Assembly (NCBI RefSeq): GCF_003590095.1
Contig: NC_039482.1
Location: 7,395,657 to 7,459,656 of the forward strand
DNA length: 64,000 bases
From: Trichoplusia ni
Lineage: Eukaryota; Arthropoda; Insecta; Lepidoptera; Noctuidae
Direction of reading: 5' to 3'
Below, piece by piece: positions 22,761 through 34,041 of the stretch. The position numbers were made by a program, and so were the translations under genes. The notes under the pieces are model-generated. The model was not told the DNA's origin. It saw only the letters and a list, made by a program, of their open reading frames with translations, and did no database searches. The number at the start of each line of letters is the position of its first letter. The stretch's first letter is position 1.

Positions 22761-23901
22761 TCGCCTTTTTTGTAATTTTTTGTAAATATTTCTTGTAAAT
22801 CTTTTAGTGCCCCAATATTCCAAAATGTTACTTTTGTTGCGGCAAAGAATAGAATAACATCAACTGTTAAAATAATTCAGTTATTCCAGGCTCAAATGTC
22901 ATTAGGATGTAGGTAAGGTGATATGTTTAGACTAAGTCTAGGTATTCAAGAAGTCTGGAGTGTCTAGACTGTAGCATTCACGTCCCTCACCCACGCTTAT
23001 AGTTTATAGCCACCTGTTAATGCCACATTTCCATTTACGTTCTTCGATAATATAATTTATGCGAAATAAAAGTATTTTTTATGCGCCTCACATCGTATGA
23101 AGTTGTTGGAACATTTTTATTATATGACTAATAAAAATAATGTTCAATTTTATTATTTGTATTAGTAGTTATTTCAATTATGATCAACCTGTATTACATA
23201 TTATACTATTTTATAAGTTATTTTTTTGCCTTTTGTGTGGTGATTTCTTAATTATGGCTGCACACATTGCCGTAGGTCGCGGGTTTCATCCCCAATCTTG
23301 ATAAATACCCCTGAGTAGACCGTTCTTAAAAGCAATGATTAACTGCCCCGTCAACGTCTTCCACATGAGCCAAGCCGTGAGGAAATAAGTTCTAGTATTT
23401 TTACTTATAAATTAAATTTACCTACTATTCATTCATGCCCGGATATATTGCCTGATGGTACGGTCTTAAATTGAATGGGTGTTTTTTTCACATTTGCCGT
23501 TTTCTCATTAAATTGTAAGTTTTTTAATAAAAACTGAATCTTTTAACATTGTCTATTATGAGCCACATTTGAACAATTGGCCGATACTAGAAATTATACA
23601 TACTTAAGAATTGTGCGCGGTGTGGTGTATCGTTATATTGATAAGCAACTAGTTTTATGGGCAATTCCTATGTCAGTGTATTAAAAATACTTATTTTTTA
23701 GGGTTCCGCAGTCTAACGGAAAAGAACCTATAACATCACTTTGCCAGACTGTCCGTCTATCTAGATCCTTGTTCTCAGAAACGGACCATTTAAATATACA
23801 GAGATGATAATCAGTCTTGATCAACCTTTTAATAATCAGTTAATATTTTTTTCGAGTTAGAAAAAAAACATAAATATTGTACTTTATACTTAAGTTCTTG
23901 C

Positions 23902-24120
23902 TCACGTGCTCCTGTAGTGTACGGGAGTCGCGGATTACCGGGCAGGGATAATCACTTTACCGAGCTGCATCACAGAGGCCTGCGAATATCCCGGAAGACT
24001 TCTGCGCTTCTGGAGAGAGTTGGCATGGACTGACAGCTTCCCAAAGCCACCCGAAACACAATGGACTAATTTAAAGCTTATGTGTGGAAAAGGGAACCCA
24101 TCATCTAGTACCAAGTATGG
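23902..24120 (+). mobile_element. Second, older 3' fragment of the 16117 LINE
   Basis: Collinear with 17505-17726 of the other copy: GTGCTCCTGTAGTGTACGGG, 'GACTTCTGCGCTTCTGGAGA' and GACTGACAGC.TCCCAAAGCCACC are shared, with substitutions and small indels. Only about 220 bp remain, and stops in the former frame show it is dead. Confidence 0.8.
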
Positions 24121-24599
24121 TTATTCAGGTATTTTTGATGGTACGGAACTCTAGATTAAGTCCGGCTCGTGCTTGCCAGGCTTTTATCAAGGTTTAAAAG
24201 TACAATGGCAAAATTCCTTATCGGGTCTGTTTCACGTTTCTGCTAATTTACATAGCTACGACTATAGTTAAAAATGTTATCTTCCTAATGTTGAATGTGA
24301 AGGTTTATCAGCTATTTCAGACTCTATTCGTTTCCAGTGATAATCGCTTGGTTAGACAACAAATAAGTCCGCTTATAGCAAGCGAGAACTGCTTTCCTTA
24401 TCCTCCTATTTGCTACATTATTCCTGCCAGCACATCTTCAAGCTATATGACAGCAGTTGCGGCGTAGAGCGGCAACTCTCTTCAAAGACTGCAAGAATAT
24501 GCTGACAGTAAGATACCCTCTGATAATTTTCGTAGCGGGTTCCATGATAGCCAATTGTTTTTGGACGCACCAATTTTCAGACCAGAATGGTATTCTTCG

Positions 24600-24676
24600 A
24601 TGATCACACCCAGACTCAGCGGAGATCGAATCCGCGACATGTTACGCGCAGTGGGTTTGGTACGGTGACCTCAAGG
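24600..24676 (-). repeat. Partial SINE (family A)
   Basis: Holds GGAGATCGAATCCGCGACA (box B side) and GCGCAGTGGGTTTGGTACGG, matching the head half of the family; the body is deleted. Confidence 0.5.
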
Positions 24677-24942
24677 CTCAGAATTCTTGAGAAAAAAAGA
24701 TAAGAACATATTATTTTATTTCACGTACGTGAAAAAATACATTGTATAAAGTAATATCGATGATAAAATGGAAATAAGATTAATTAATAAAAAAGGAATA
24801 TAAAAAAGGAGATCTAAAGACAGAAATCAGTAAGTTTAACGGACTTATTCGTAATCGCTAGAATCGCTATTGTCATCTCGATGAATCGTCACCAGAACCC
24901 TATTCTTTTCATTTTCTCTTCATCTTTTTCAAAGTCTTCATC

Positions 24943-26186
24943 TCAATCGTCTTCATCATCTGTAAATTAACGTGTAAATGATTAAAATTCAAGGTGATGG
25001 TGCCTATACAGGGATTTGTATGCAAAAGGTGCAATCAAATTTCAACGCATGATTCAAGGGTGGAAGAAAACATCGTGAGGAAACCTGGATTTCAAATATT
25101 GGAATCTGAAATCGCCATCCCGCAGTGAGGTAGCGTGGGCGTGGCTCAAATCTTTCCTATACGGGAAGAGGCCAGTTCCCAGTGGGTATAGGCTGGTATT
25201 ATATCATTATAATAATTAAAGTTAAGATAAGATATACTCGTATATTCGCTCAAAGGAAGTGTCGCACAAAAATTTCATACCACTTTCGCTTCTATCCGTT
25301 ACGCTGCCAACGGATGGCACTAGAGATTCCTCAGATGAAGCAAAATCGATTCTTTTTTTTGCCCATTGCAAGTTACCGTCTTCGTCTTCATCTGACGTTT
25401 GAGCTTCTCCTCTCGAGCTAGAAGTAAATACGTTGTTGTTTTATATGAAATTACTTTGATTTAGTTCGTACATCGTCATTTGTAATGGAATTCTGTTTGA
25501 TCTGTAAGAGGCGAAAATATTTCAGCAGAATTTAGCTACGGTAATTTAACAATCTTATTTTAAATATGACAGAAAAATCGGTTAGGTAAATTGCGATGAT
25601 TGTAGGTATGAAGAATTGCTAGAGGCCAATGATGATGTATGAAGAATTGCAACGCCATACACCGATACAAAAACACTGATGACGTAGCACAGCAGTTTAG
25701 GTTTGGTCAGTGACACGATCCGTTTTTTCCCACGAGGGAGCAGGTGTCAATAATGATTATTAGGATCTTCATACCAAAAAAGATAAATTGAGATGATAAC
25801 AAAGCAAAAATAATGAAACGAAAAAATATTGTTGGTGACGCTGCAAGCTTCAATATATATATTAATATTAAGGAGTATTTAAATTATAAATGACACTACA
25901 CTCAAATCAGCATGAAGGTCAAAATTTTATAATCTTTAACATACCCTGACGCTGCTGATGGTTTCCTATACTCAGGCGGTAAAGTACAAAATTTTTTATA
26001 ACACTTTGAATGGTATTGTTCGATATCGTTCAATTCCAACGGCACTTTAACATTTTTTGACGGTAAATTATTACTTTGACGGATCTCCAATATAGACGAG
26101 CATTTTCTAATATCATTTTCACTAAATGATATTAATACTTTCCTTTTACTGCCGCAGAATACACAAAACGGTTTTTTTTTCGGCAT
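24943..26186 (-). CDS. Predicted 131-residue zinc-finger/acidic protein, three exons
   Basis: Exons 26186-25945, 25417-25281 and 24959-24943 have GT..AG borders (GTATGT and GTATGA donors; TTCTAG and TTACAG acceptors). Phases 2 and 1 join exactly, ending in TGA at 24945-24943. The product begins MPKKKPFCVFCG, continues to YHSKCYKKFC near residue 60, and ends in an acidic, serine-rich tail (QTSDEDEDG; SESDDEDD). C-x2-C plus H-x3-C suggests one zinc-binding fold, as in the N-terminal domain of various insect transposon-like ORFs (memory, unverified). Codons beyond the stop are also acidic (DEDFEKDEEK) and run into further stops. The gene may therefore be the decayed front of a longer one. Function is unknown; chance agreement of both splice phases is possible. 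Confidence 0.45.
25010..25200 (+). repeat. LINE 3'-derived fragment
   Basis: ACATCGTGAGGAAACCTGG, then CCTATACGGGAAGAGGCC and AGTGGGTATAGGCTGGTATT. The second half recurs at 62075-62165. It lies in the long intron-side spacer of the small zinc-finger gene. Confidence 0.45.
25600..25745 (-). repeat. Dispersed repeat family G
   Basis: Its reverse complement shares GTCA.TGACCAAACCTAAAC, 'TGCTACGTCATC' and 'TTGCAATTCTTCATAC' with the plus copy at 59815-59965; a fragment also lies at about 49150-49260. Confidence 0.5.
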
Positions 26187-26810
26187 ATTTGCGTTCGTTC
26201 GTTTGAATAGTTCAATTGACACTGATTTTATATGAAAAATAAGTTGTGATGTTTTCCTTTTAAATTTTAGGAGGACAGGCTAGGCTAGCCAGATGGTTGT
26301 GTTACGTACTCTCCCGAAATATGTATTTAAAAGATCTGTGTGACAAGTTACGTCTAAGCAAGTTAAAAAATCCATGTACTTCGTGTAAACATCCAGACAT
26401 ACAAACTTTCGCATTTATATTACTAGGATAGAATAAAACCTGCATGGTAACGAATTATCTATTGTTACACCACTGCTTAGAGGAAACTCGTTTGACAGGA
26501 TATTTAGCGGGCATTTTGACGTTTCGCATGGCTGATTAGAAAAAGTGTTTGTAACGAGTAAATATGTAAATAATTGTATCTAATTTACCTACTTAGTCAC
26601 ATATTTTTAAACGTACTCTATATGGCTAGGTACTTTTCTATAGGTACATAAAAAATTGGATGTGTTAATTAAGGTAAAAAAAAAACCAGCGAGAATAAGG
26701 GACAGATCTCCTGATATTGTAATATTTCGAACACAGTTTCTGTGCATCAAAGTAATTTTGTGTAAATATTTGAATGTACAAACATTTTCGGGATAAAACT
26801 ATCCTATGTG

Positions 26811-27335
26811 TAGTGACACGGTATCGAATAGAAAGTATCGATTCTGTACTCATGAGTAGTATCGATAAAAAAGTATCGTACTCGTAAAAGAATCGACACA
26901 AAAGTATCGATACCTCAAAGTATCGAGTTCTTTGCTCAGTCAGGGCCTTCCTACGCCATACGTTAGTTTGTCAATGTTAGTTAGTAAGTATCGTCTGTAC
27001 TGTACCTTCATTCAGTAAGAGAAAATGAAAAATAGCAAATGGTACATAAATATAAGATAAATAAAAACTATCTGTAAGTAAAGCCACAATGTTTTAGTCT
27101 AAAATATTATAAATCCCATTCCTCCTCTGTACAATCGCTCAAAAAAAGAAGTTTGTCGAGCGTTTTTGGCGATAGGCGGTTACGGGTTTTAGTAATTGTA
27201 CTTCCAGCTACTCAACTTGTCAAAAGTACTTGCTAAGTAAAAGTATCGAAAACAAAGTATCGAGTACAAAAGTATCGGTATCAAATGGAAACCTACTCGA
27301 TACCATAAAGTATCGATACTTTTTTCGTGTCCCTA
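26811..27335. mobile_element. hAT-type MITE, 525 bp, with 8-bp target duplication
   Basis: CCTATGTG flanks it on both sides (26803-26810 and 27336-27343). Termini are TAGTGACACG and, inverted, TAGGGACACG. Multiple AGTATCGA-like motifs crowd both ends (about five left, four right), as expected of hAT subterminal transposase-binding repeats. It has no coding capacity. It interrupts an older repeat whose halves rejoin when it is removed. Confidence 0.85.
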
Positions 27336-27364
27336 CCTATGTGTTTAGCCTGGTTATAAACTAC

Positions 27365-27600
27365 CAAAACTACTAGCAATTGCCATCGACTTCGTCCACG
27401 TGGTTAGAAGATATAAGTTGGGTTACACATCACAATTTTCTTAAAAAACCCCTTATATTTTTGAAATAAATTATAGCCTATGTTCAGCGGGGATAATGGA
27501 GCTTCACAACAGTGAAAGAATTTTTCAAATCGGACCATTAGTTTCGAAGCTTATTCGTGTCAAACAAACAAACCTTTCCTCTTTATAATATTAGTATAGA
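27365..27600 (-). repeat. Family C-like element, diverged
   Basis: Starts CTACTAGCAATTGCC with ATCGACTTCGTCCACGTGG and ends TTTATAATATTAGTATAGAT, the two characteristic termini of family C in reverse orientation, with a different middle. A related relic follows to 27705 (CATCCATACACACAAACTTT). Confidence 0.55.
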
Positions 27601-27840
27601 TCAGTGTTATCCGTGTACCATGTTTAATCTAAATCCGTTCAGTGGTTTTTGCGTGAAAGAGGAACAAACATCCATACACACAAACTTTCGCCTTTATAAT
27701 AGTGGGATTTAGGTAATACGGTTACCGCTTCAGGTTAATTCTCTTCCATTGTAACACAGCCGTAACCTTTTATTGACCTAAATTACTGTAATAAGGTTTC
27801 ATTACGTTAGATTGGGGTAGATTTTTGGTTTTCTATTATT

Positions 27841-28125
27841 AAATAAATAAATATAAATATAAATCTTGGGACAACTCACACATGGTTATCTGATCCCAAG
27901 CTAAGCAGAGCTTGTGTTATGGTAACCAGACAACTGATAAACTTACTTATATATTTCTAAATACATAAATAATATAGATAAATTACACCCAGACACAGAA
28001 CAAATGATGGTGCTCATCACACAAACATTTGTTCTGGGTGGGAATCGAACCCACGACCTCCGATATAGCAGTCAGGGTCACTAACCACTAGACCAACAGG
28101 CCAGTCAATTATTTGGTCAATTTAC
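27841..28125 (-). repeat. tRNA-derived SINE (family B) with 14-bp target duplication
   Basis: GGTTTTCTATTATT occurs at 27827-27840 and 28126-28139. On minus: GGCCTGTTGGTCTAGTGG (box A), GTGGGTTCGATTCCCACC (box B), a body (GGTGCTCATCACACAAACAT on plus) and an (ATTTA)n-like tail next to the duplication. Confidence 0.85.
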
Positions 28126-29120
28126 GGTTTTCTATTATTCTATTGTGATAGTTTCCTATGCCTGGTATAAATGGACTTTTGGATTTGTTACTAGGTATTT
28201 CATATTGGTAGATCTAGAAGGGGCCTCCCCCTTGGTAGCCTACTCCTACAATGTATTTCCTTTGAATTGACTAAATGTTACAGCAACTTTTAATCTGACT
28301 GCAGTCAATGATCTAGCCTTTTGTAAAGTATTAGTAACCCGCTGGAACTAGAGCCCGAAACTAGTTGGCTGATCCTGATAAATACGCTTATGTTAAGCCT
28401 GTTAAGTTTAAAAAAAAAAACTTTGACAAATCTGTTCTTGAATTGTTTCAGTGATGCTACCTAAACTTTTACAAAGATTTTTTCAGGCCGTGAGAATTCG
28501 AGCAAGAAATTCTAAACTGGATTTTTTTTGATGATTTTGAGACGATTTCGATAACTTCAGAGTTTCCTGTGTTTTTTTGCGTATATAGCAAATGATTGTT
28601 TAGTTTTAAATTACAATATATTAAATGTTGTACTTAAGAGTTCCCTTACATATCCCTTATTCATTTAATTACTAAGTCTAGAAGCCGCATTCAATAAGAC
28701 ACCATACGGTAAGTGACGTCATAAAATGACAATGCGTTTCTACAAATCCACTTAACAATACGGAGATATTTAACTGAGCATTCTCGAATACGAAAACTTT
28801 AACAATTTGCGTTCATCAACATCTTCATGAGTTCAATTATTTCTTTTGTAAACCTATCAATCAATGCACTTACATTTCATCTAATAAAAATCATAACAAA
28901 AGCATTCTTAACAAAGCGATCGTTTATCTGACGTCACAGAGTCCGCTGACGTCATCACTCATAAAAAATAAACAAATGAACAACTGGCACCGCCCTTTAC
29001 GTGAAACAATAGATACTATATACATTCCTTCTGTTCTTAAATAGATTCTTAAATAGAATCTCTGCGACTTTCAACCAGCTTGGTTTAAAGAATGGTTAAA
29101 AATTACGACTCATATAAAAT

Positions 29121-29377
29121 ACTAGCTGTTGCCCGCAACTTCGTCCGCGTGGTTAGAAGATATAACTTATGATTTATATCTGCCCTGCTTTTTTCCACAT
29201 TTTCCATTGTATCTTCGCTCCTATTAGTGGCAGCGTGATGATTTATAGCCTAAAACCTTCCTTGATGAATGGTCTATTCAACACAAAAAGATTTTATTCA
29301 ATTTAAACCAGTAGTTCCTGAGATTAGCGTGTTCAAACAAACAAACAAACTCTTCAGCTTTATATATTAGTATAGAT
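29121..29377 (-). repeat. Family C element
   Basis: ACTAGCTGTTGCCCGCAACT at one end and CTTTATATATTAGTATAGAT at the other, with the standard interior. Part of the duplicated block. Confidence 0.65.
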
Positions 29378-29453
29378 TTGTATTGAAAACATGTATTTCT
29401 TAAATATAACACAATTGCCCTAGTGAAGGAGAAAAATTAAACAGTAAAAGGCT

Positions 29454-29545
29454 GCGTTTCCACCAGAGATGTGTCATGGAAATGAATCGTGCGAGGATGT
29501 CCGCTGAGCCGTTTCTACCAGAGCTGTGCTGACCGAGGCGAAGTA
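29454..29545 (+). repeat. Truncated 'GGCTGCGTTTCCACC' MITE
   Basis: GGCTGCGTTTCCACCAGAGA matches the terminal repeat of the complete element at 54640-54794; the other end is not recognisable. A copy is in the second block at about 40020. The stretch 29546-31452 shows nothing else I can name. Confidence 0.45.
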
Positions 29546-31452
29546 GTACAATTACTCGTATATTACCAAAAATCAAAACAACATCAAATTTTCTATTCCG
29601 CAGTTAGAAAGTCATGACAGCAACTCCCAAATTGGCATTAGGTTGGTACTCCTGCTGCAATTTAAATAATTTGATAAGGAATCTAATGGCGTGATTTTTT
29701 ATTGTTATTCTATTGAACTGGGGACCTACCACCGTAACCTAAAGTAAAATTAATAAAGTTACATGTCAAAGATGAAGAGGGATGGCGCTATACACTATGT
29801 CATGCTGTCTTGCTTCCACCAATACAATAGAAAACTTTGTGTAACCTGACCATTTATTTCACTTATAATGAGTAATATGACTTTTATTGAATTCCGTGAT
29901 TCACTTTCATTAATTATTTCTTGTGGATTAAATTAATTATGAAAATGTTGTCTGTTAAACTTTTGACGGTGTTAATTAAAACTTTTATCGAATTTGATTG
30001 GAAATTTAATACTTTTTAACCTGTGAACACTTCTTAAGGAAAGTTCTTAGGAATTTACTTGCTATAACAAAAATAATTGAGGTTTTGCTGTTTTTAAAGA
30101 AGATTTAAGTAATTAAATTGTAATGAACAATAAATGAATAGTGTGGAAAGTGTGGTTATTGTGGTGATTTATTAATAGTAGTTACCTATGCGGTTAGGAT
30201 ACATTTAAAGATTGACGTTTCTTTTTTTAAAATTGTATCAAAATCCGATGTTAAAGAGATTTGTTACTTATATTTTTAAAGTTCCATATCTTAACGGTAA
30301 AATTGAAATCCTATAACTTTTCACCAGTTTGTTTCTTCAGAGGCGATGTATTTCTGTTGATGCTGTAACTTAAATTGATAATGAACGTCGAAGTAAGCTA
30401 TACGGTAATCAATTTTATGGGTGAAAGATTTTGATTGCAAATAAATCCTATTAAAAGTCCCGACTCAATCTTGACCTTGCAAATACTTATATCCCATTTT
30501 AAGTCCCGACTCGAACTTGACCGGTTTTATTTAAGGCCAGGCAGCATTACTCCGATTGAAAACATTACTGGCAACTTATTTATTTAGCTTAAGAGCCATC
30601 CTTGTAGCTTTGTCTTTGTTCGAAATTCAAACTTACAGAGACAGGGTCTGCTACTGAAAGTGATATCACCGTACTATGATTTCTCATCGCAAGATTGTTG
30701 ATATTGAACAAGCGAGACAACGATACAAGGTTTAGACTACCATCTCGCTCCCACAATGAAAGCATTCTCATTTTTGTTGATAGTAATCGCGGTATACCTT
30801 GTTTTCGGCCATTGCCGTATTCTGCTACTAAATTATTTACCGCCAATGAAGGTCAGTGGTCCGTTCGATAAAAAATGACATCACAATCAAATCGTCTAGT
30901 TTCGTAACCATTTGTAACATTGTTGTGATTAACTGTATCATTTACTACAATAGAAGAGATCACATAAATAACAATTAATTAATCTTTGAGTCCGCCATTT
31001 TCCGTCAAATCAATCTTTGGAACAATTATATCAAAAGTTTAAAACAGAAGTTAAGGATTACCTACTTACATGTATTTGTACCTCCTTGAACTTTGGGGAG
31101 TAATGTTATGCAAACTTTTTGCGTCTTAAAATAAATTCATAACGTAAAACCGCAGCCGGAAAACCTATGCGGCAATTTAAAAAAAAGCTCGTCTACCATT
31201 TTGTTTTCTTTTTTTTAATAAATCGTTATCTATGTTATATACGTTATAATGACTATCTAAGACTAAAAATAGAAATTTGTCATTGGCCAACACAAACCGT
31301 GAAGAGCCAGAAAAAAAAAAAAAAAAAAAAAAATAGAAATGCTCTTGATATCGGTTACCTTGGCAAGAAGGACTCATTTTTTTAAATTGAAGCTCAGACT
31401 CCTTGTTTAGTTGTGGTGTTAAATAGTATCTACAAATTCTACTAAAATTCAA

Positions 31453-31606
31453 AACATAAAAGTTTGTATGTATGTTTGTTACTCTTTCCCGCAAAAACTA
31501 CTGGACGGATTTAGACGAAACTTGGTAGAAAGATTAACACAAAGAATATTTTTATCAAGATTGTATGTTCCCGTGGGATCATTGTCGATTTGCTGGCAAC
31601 AGCTAG
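31453..31606 (+). repeat. Family C-related element (short form)
   Basis: AAAAGTTTGTATGTATGTTT, CTACTGGACGGATTTAGACG, TGTTCCCGTGGGATCATTG and GGCAACAGCTAGTT. The second-block copy is at about 42024-42177. The rest, to the gap at 33041, shows no gene or clear repeat apart from a short 'CCGGCCAAGTGTG' fragment at 31980. Confidence 0.5.
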
Positions 31607-33040
31607 TTGATAATACCTAATATCAGTAATAGAACCTCTACCTTACTGGTCACATTTGTAAATGATATGATAATGTCGCTACTAGTTAAACTTAATACCA
31701 TAATTGTTTATAGAAAAAAACAATGATTTATATGCAATGCTGTAAAACAAGTTATCGGCATTAAATTTATTTATGATTGTTACAAGTTTCTGCGAATATG
31801 ATACGAGAATGGCTGCATTAATTAATTTCTAGTGTCTAGTACTCGATAACTCACTAATGACACACGTACCTACCACTCTACGTCATTACAATTAACGATC
31901 CTGGCAGACATATTGCGAACTGTCAGTGATTAAAAAATGAATGAAACCTTTGTGTGTCAACCTTCATCGTTTAATAAAACCGGCCAAGTGTGAATCAAGA
32001 TTTGCAACACTGTTTCACTTAGACTAAAAAACATATTTAGAACAAAATTTGGTCACCTTTTAAAATTACGTGTTTATGACTATACCTAGTACTACGGCGT
32101 TTTTCATTGCTTGTTGTGATAACACCTACAGAAATACATATTCTGTAAACAATCAACTATACCTTTTGCAATCACGGTTCATGAGATGCAGGCTAGTGCT
32201 AGACAGACGTGCATAAAGCGGAGCAGAGAGTCTCAGCTCAGTAATAGGCCGATTTTGTCCTTTGGGTACAGAACCCTAGAAAGGTTAAGTAAATAATAAT
32301 AATGATAGGTTGAAAGGCAAATTCCTTTGCGTAAAAGAATATACAATATGGCGGTTAAGATTATATTACTATTTAAATGTCGCAATTTATAAACATGGCC
32401 TAAGTATTGTAATATAAAATGCCTTTATTATAATATTTATTGCTAGTTAAAGAAGTTTACGATCATCTGGTAAACATGTGGAACAATATCATAATATATC
32501 ATCAAGGTCAACATTATAATGGATAAAAAGGTCGCTTTATCATATGCGTGTAATTCGTGATTGTCAATATTTCAAATGCTGTTCAATTTAAATTACGGAT
32601 AAAACATTATTACAAATGGAAATGGTACTAAAATTTAAAATTTATTTTTTCACGCATACGTCATTAAACAAAGCTGCAACGTGGGAGGCAAAAATTTAAA
32701 TAAAGAACTTTTTGACACCGAAGATTTAAAAATAAAACTTTGTGTAACGCCATCTTGCCTCCTTAAAGTTTGTATTTAATTTTATTGTTCTTCTTAAGTG
32801 AGGCATCAACTTCAATAATATGGTTAATATCATTCAGTAAATACTTAATTGTAAGTTTATAAATCGTGTAGTTTGTTTATTATCTAAACCAATGAACCCG
32901 ATTACTACGAAAAGTTAAGAAAACATAATAATGAGCGAATCGTAAACATCACGCGTGGACTGTGCTAAGTAGATTATAATTTATATAAAAAAAAGAACTC
33001 ACATCCTGTTGTTAAATATTATTTGATCTTTATTACAAAG

Positions 33041-34040
33041 NNNNNNNNNNNNNNNNNNNNNNNNNNNNNNNNNNNNNNNNNNNNNNNNNNNNNNNNNNNN
33101 NNNNNNNNNNNNNNNNNNNNNNNNNNNNNNNNNNNNNNNNNNNNNNNNNNNNNNNNNNNNNNNNNNNNNNNNNNNNNNNNNNNNNNNNNNNNNNNNNNNN
33201 NNNNNNNNNNNNNNNNNNNNNNNNNNNNNNNNNNNNNNNNNNNNNNNNNNNNNNNNNNNNNNNNNNNNNNNNNNNNNNNNNNNNNNNNNNNNNNNNNNNN
33301 NNNNNNNNNNNNNNNNNNNNNNNNNNNNNNNNNNNNNNNNNNNNNNNNNNNNNNNNNNNNNNNNNNNNNNNNNNNNNNNNNNNNNNNNNNNNNNNNNNNN
33401 NNNNNNNNNNNNNNNNNNNNNNNNNNNNNNNNNNNNNNNNNNNNNNNNNNNNNNNNNNNNNNNNNNNNNNNNNNNNNNNNNNNNNNNNNNNNNNNNNNNN
33501 NNNNNNNNNNNNNNNNNNNNNNNNNNNNNNNNNNNNNNNNNNNNNNNNNNNNNNNNNNNNNNNNNNNNNNNNNNNNNNNNNNNNNNNNNNNNNNNNNNNN
33601 NNNNNNNNNNNNNNNNNNNNNNNNNNNNNNNNNNNNNNNNNNNNNNNNNNNNNNNNNNNNNNNNNNNNNNNNNNNNNNNNNNNNNNNNNNNNNNNNNNNN
33701 NNNNNNNNNNNNNNNNNNNNNNNNNNNNNNNNNNNNNNNNNNNNNNNNNNNNNNNNNNNNNNNNNNNNNNNNNNNNNNNNNNNNNNNNNNNNNNNNNNNN
33801 NNNNNNNNNNNNNNNNNNNNNNNNNNNNNNNNNNNNNNNNNNNNNNNNNNNNNNNNNNNNNNNNNNNNNNNNNNNNNNNNNNNNNNNNNNNNNNNNNNNN
33901 NNNNNNNNNNNNNNNNNNNNNNNNNNNNNNNNNNNNNNNNNNNNNNNNNNNNNNNNNNNNNNNNNNNNNNNNNNNNNNNNNNNNNNNNNNNNNNNNNNNN
34001 NNNNNNNNNNNNNNNNNNNNNNNNNNNNNNNNNNNNNNNN
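33041..34040. other. Assembly gap of 1000 N
   Basis: Exactly 1000 undetermined bases, probably a placeholder length. Frames crossing it are artefacts. The gap begins where the first duplicated block ends and stops one base before the P element's left terminus. Confidence 0.98.
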
Positions 34041-34041
34041 G

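Larger units (their letters stand above)
27706..33040. repeat. First copy of a 5.3-kb near-identical duplicated block
   Basis: From GATTTAGGTAATACGG it matches 38277-43612 base for base apart from a few single-base length differences (a deleted A near 38594, the poly-A run at 31311, an extra A near 42597). It stops exactly at the N gap. It includes the SINE, family C and MITE copies listed separately and no supported gene. The single 85-codon minus ORF (30589-30846) recurs only because the block is duplicated. Probably the alternative haplotype of the same locus. Confidence 0.9.

Noticed and set aside
30589..30846. 85-codon minus ORF, identical at 41159-41416
   Set aside because: Repetition is explained by the duplicated block; no ATG-context, domain or splice evidence supports it.
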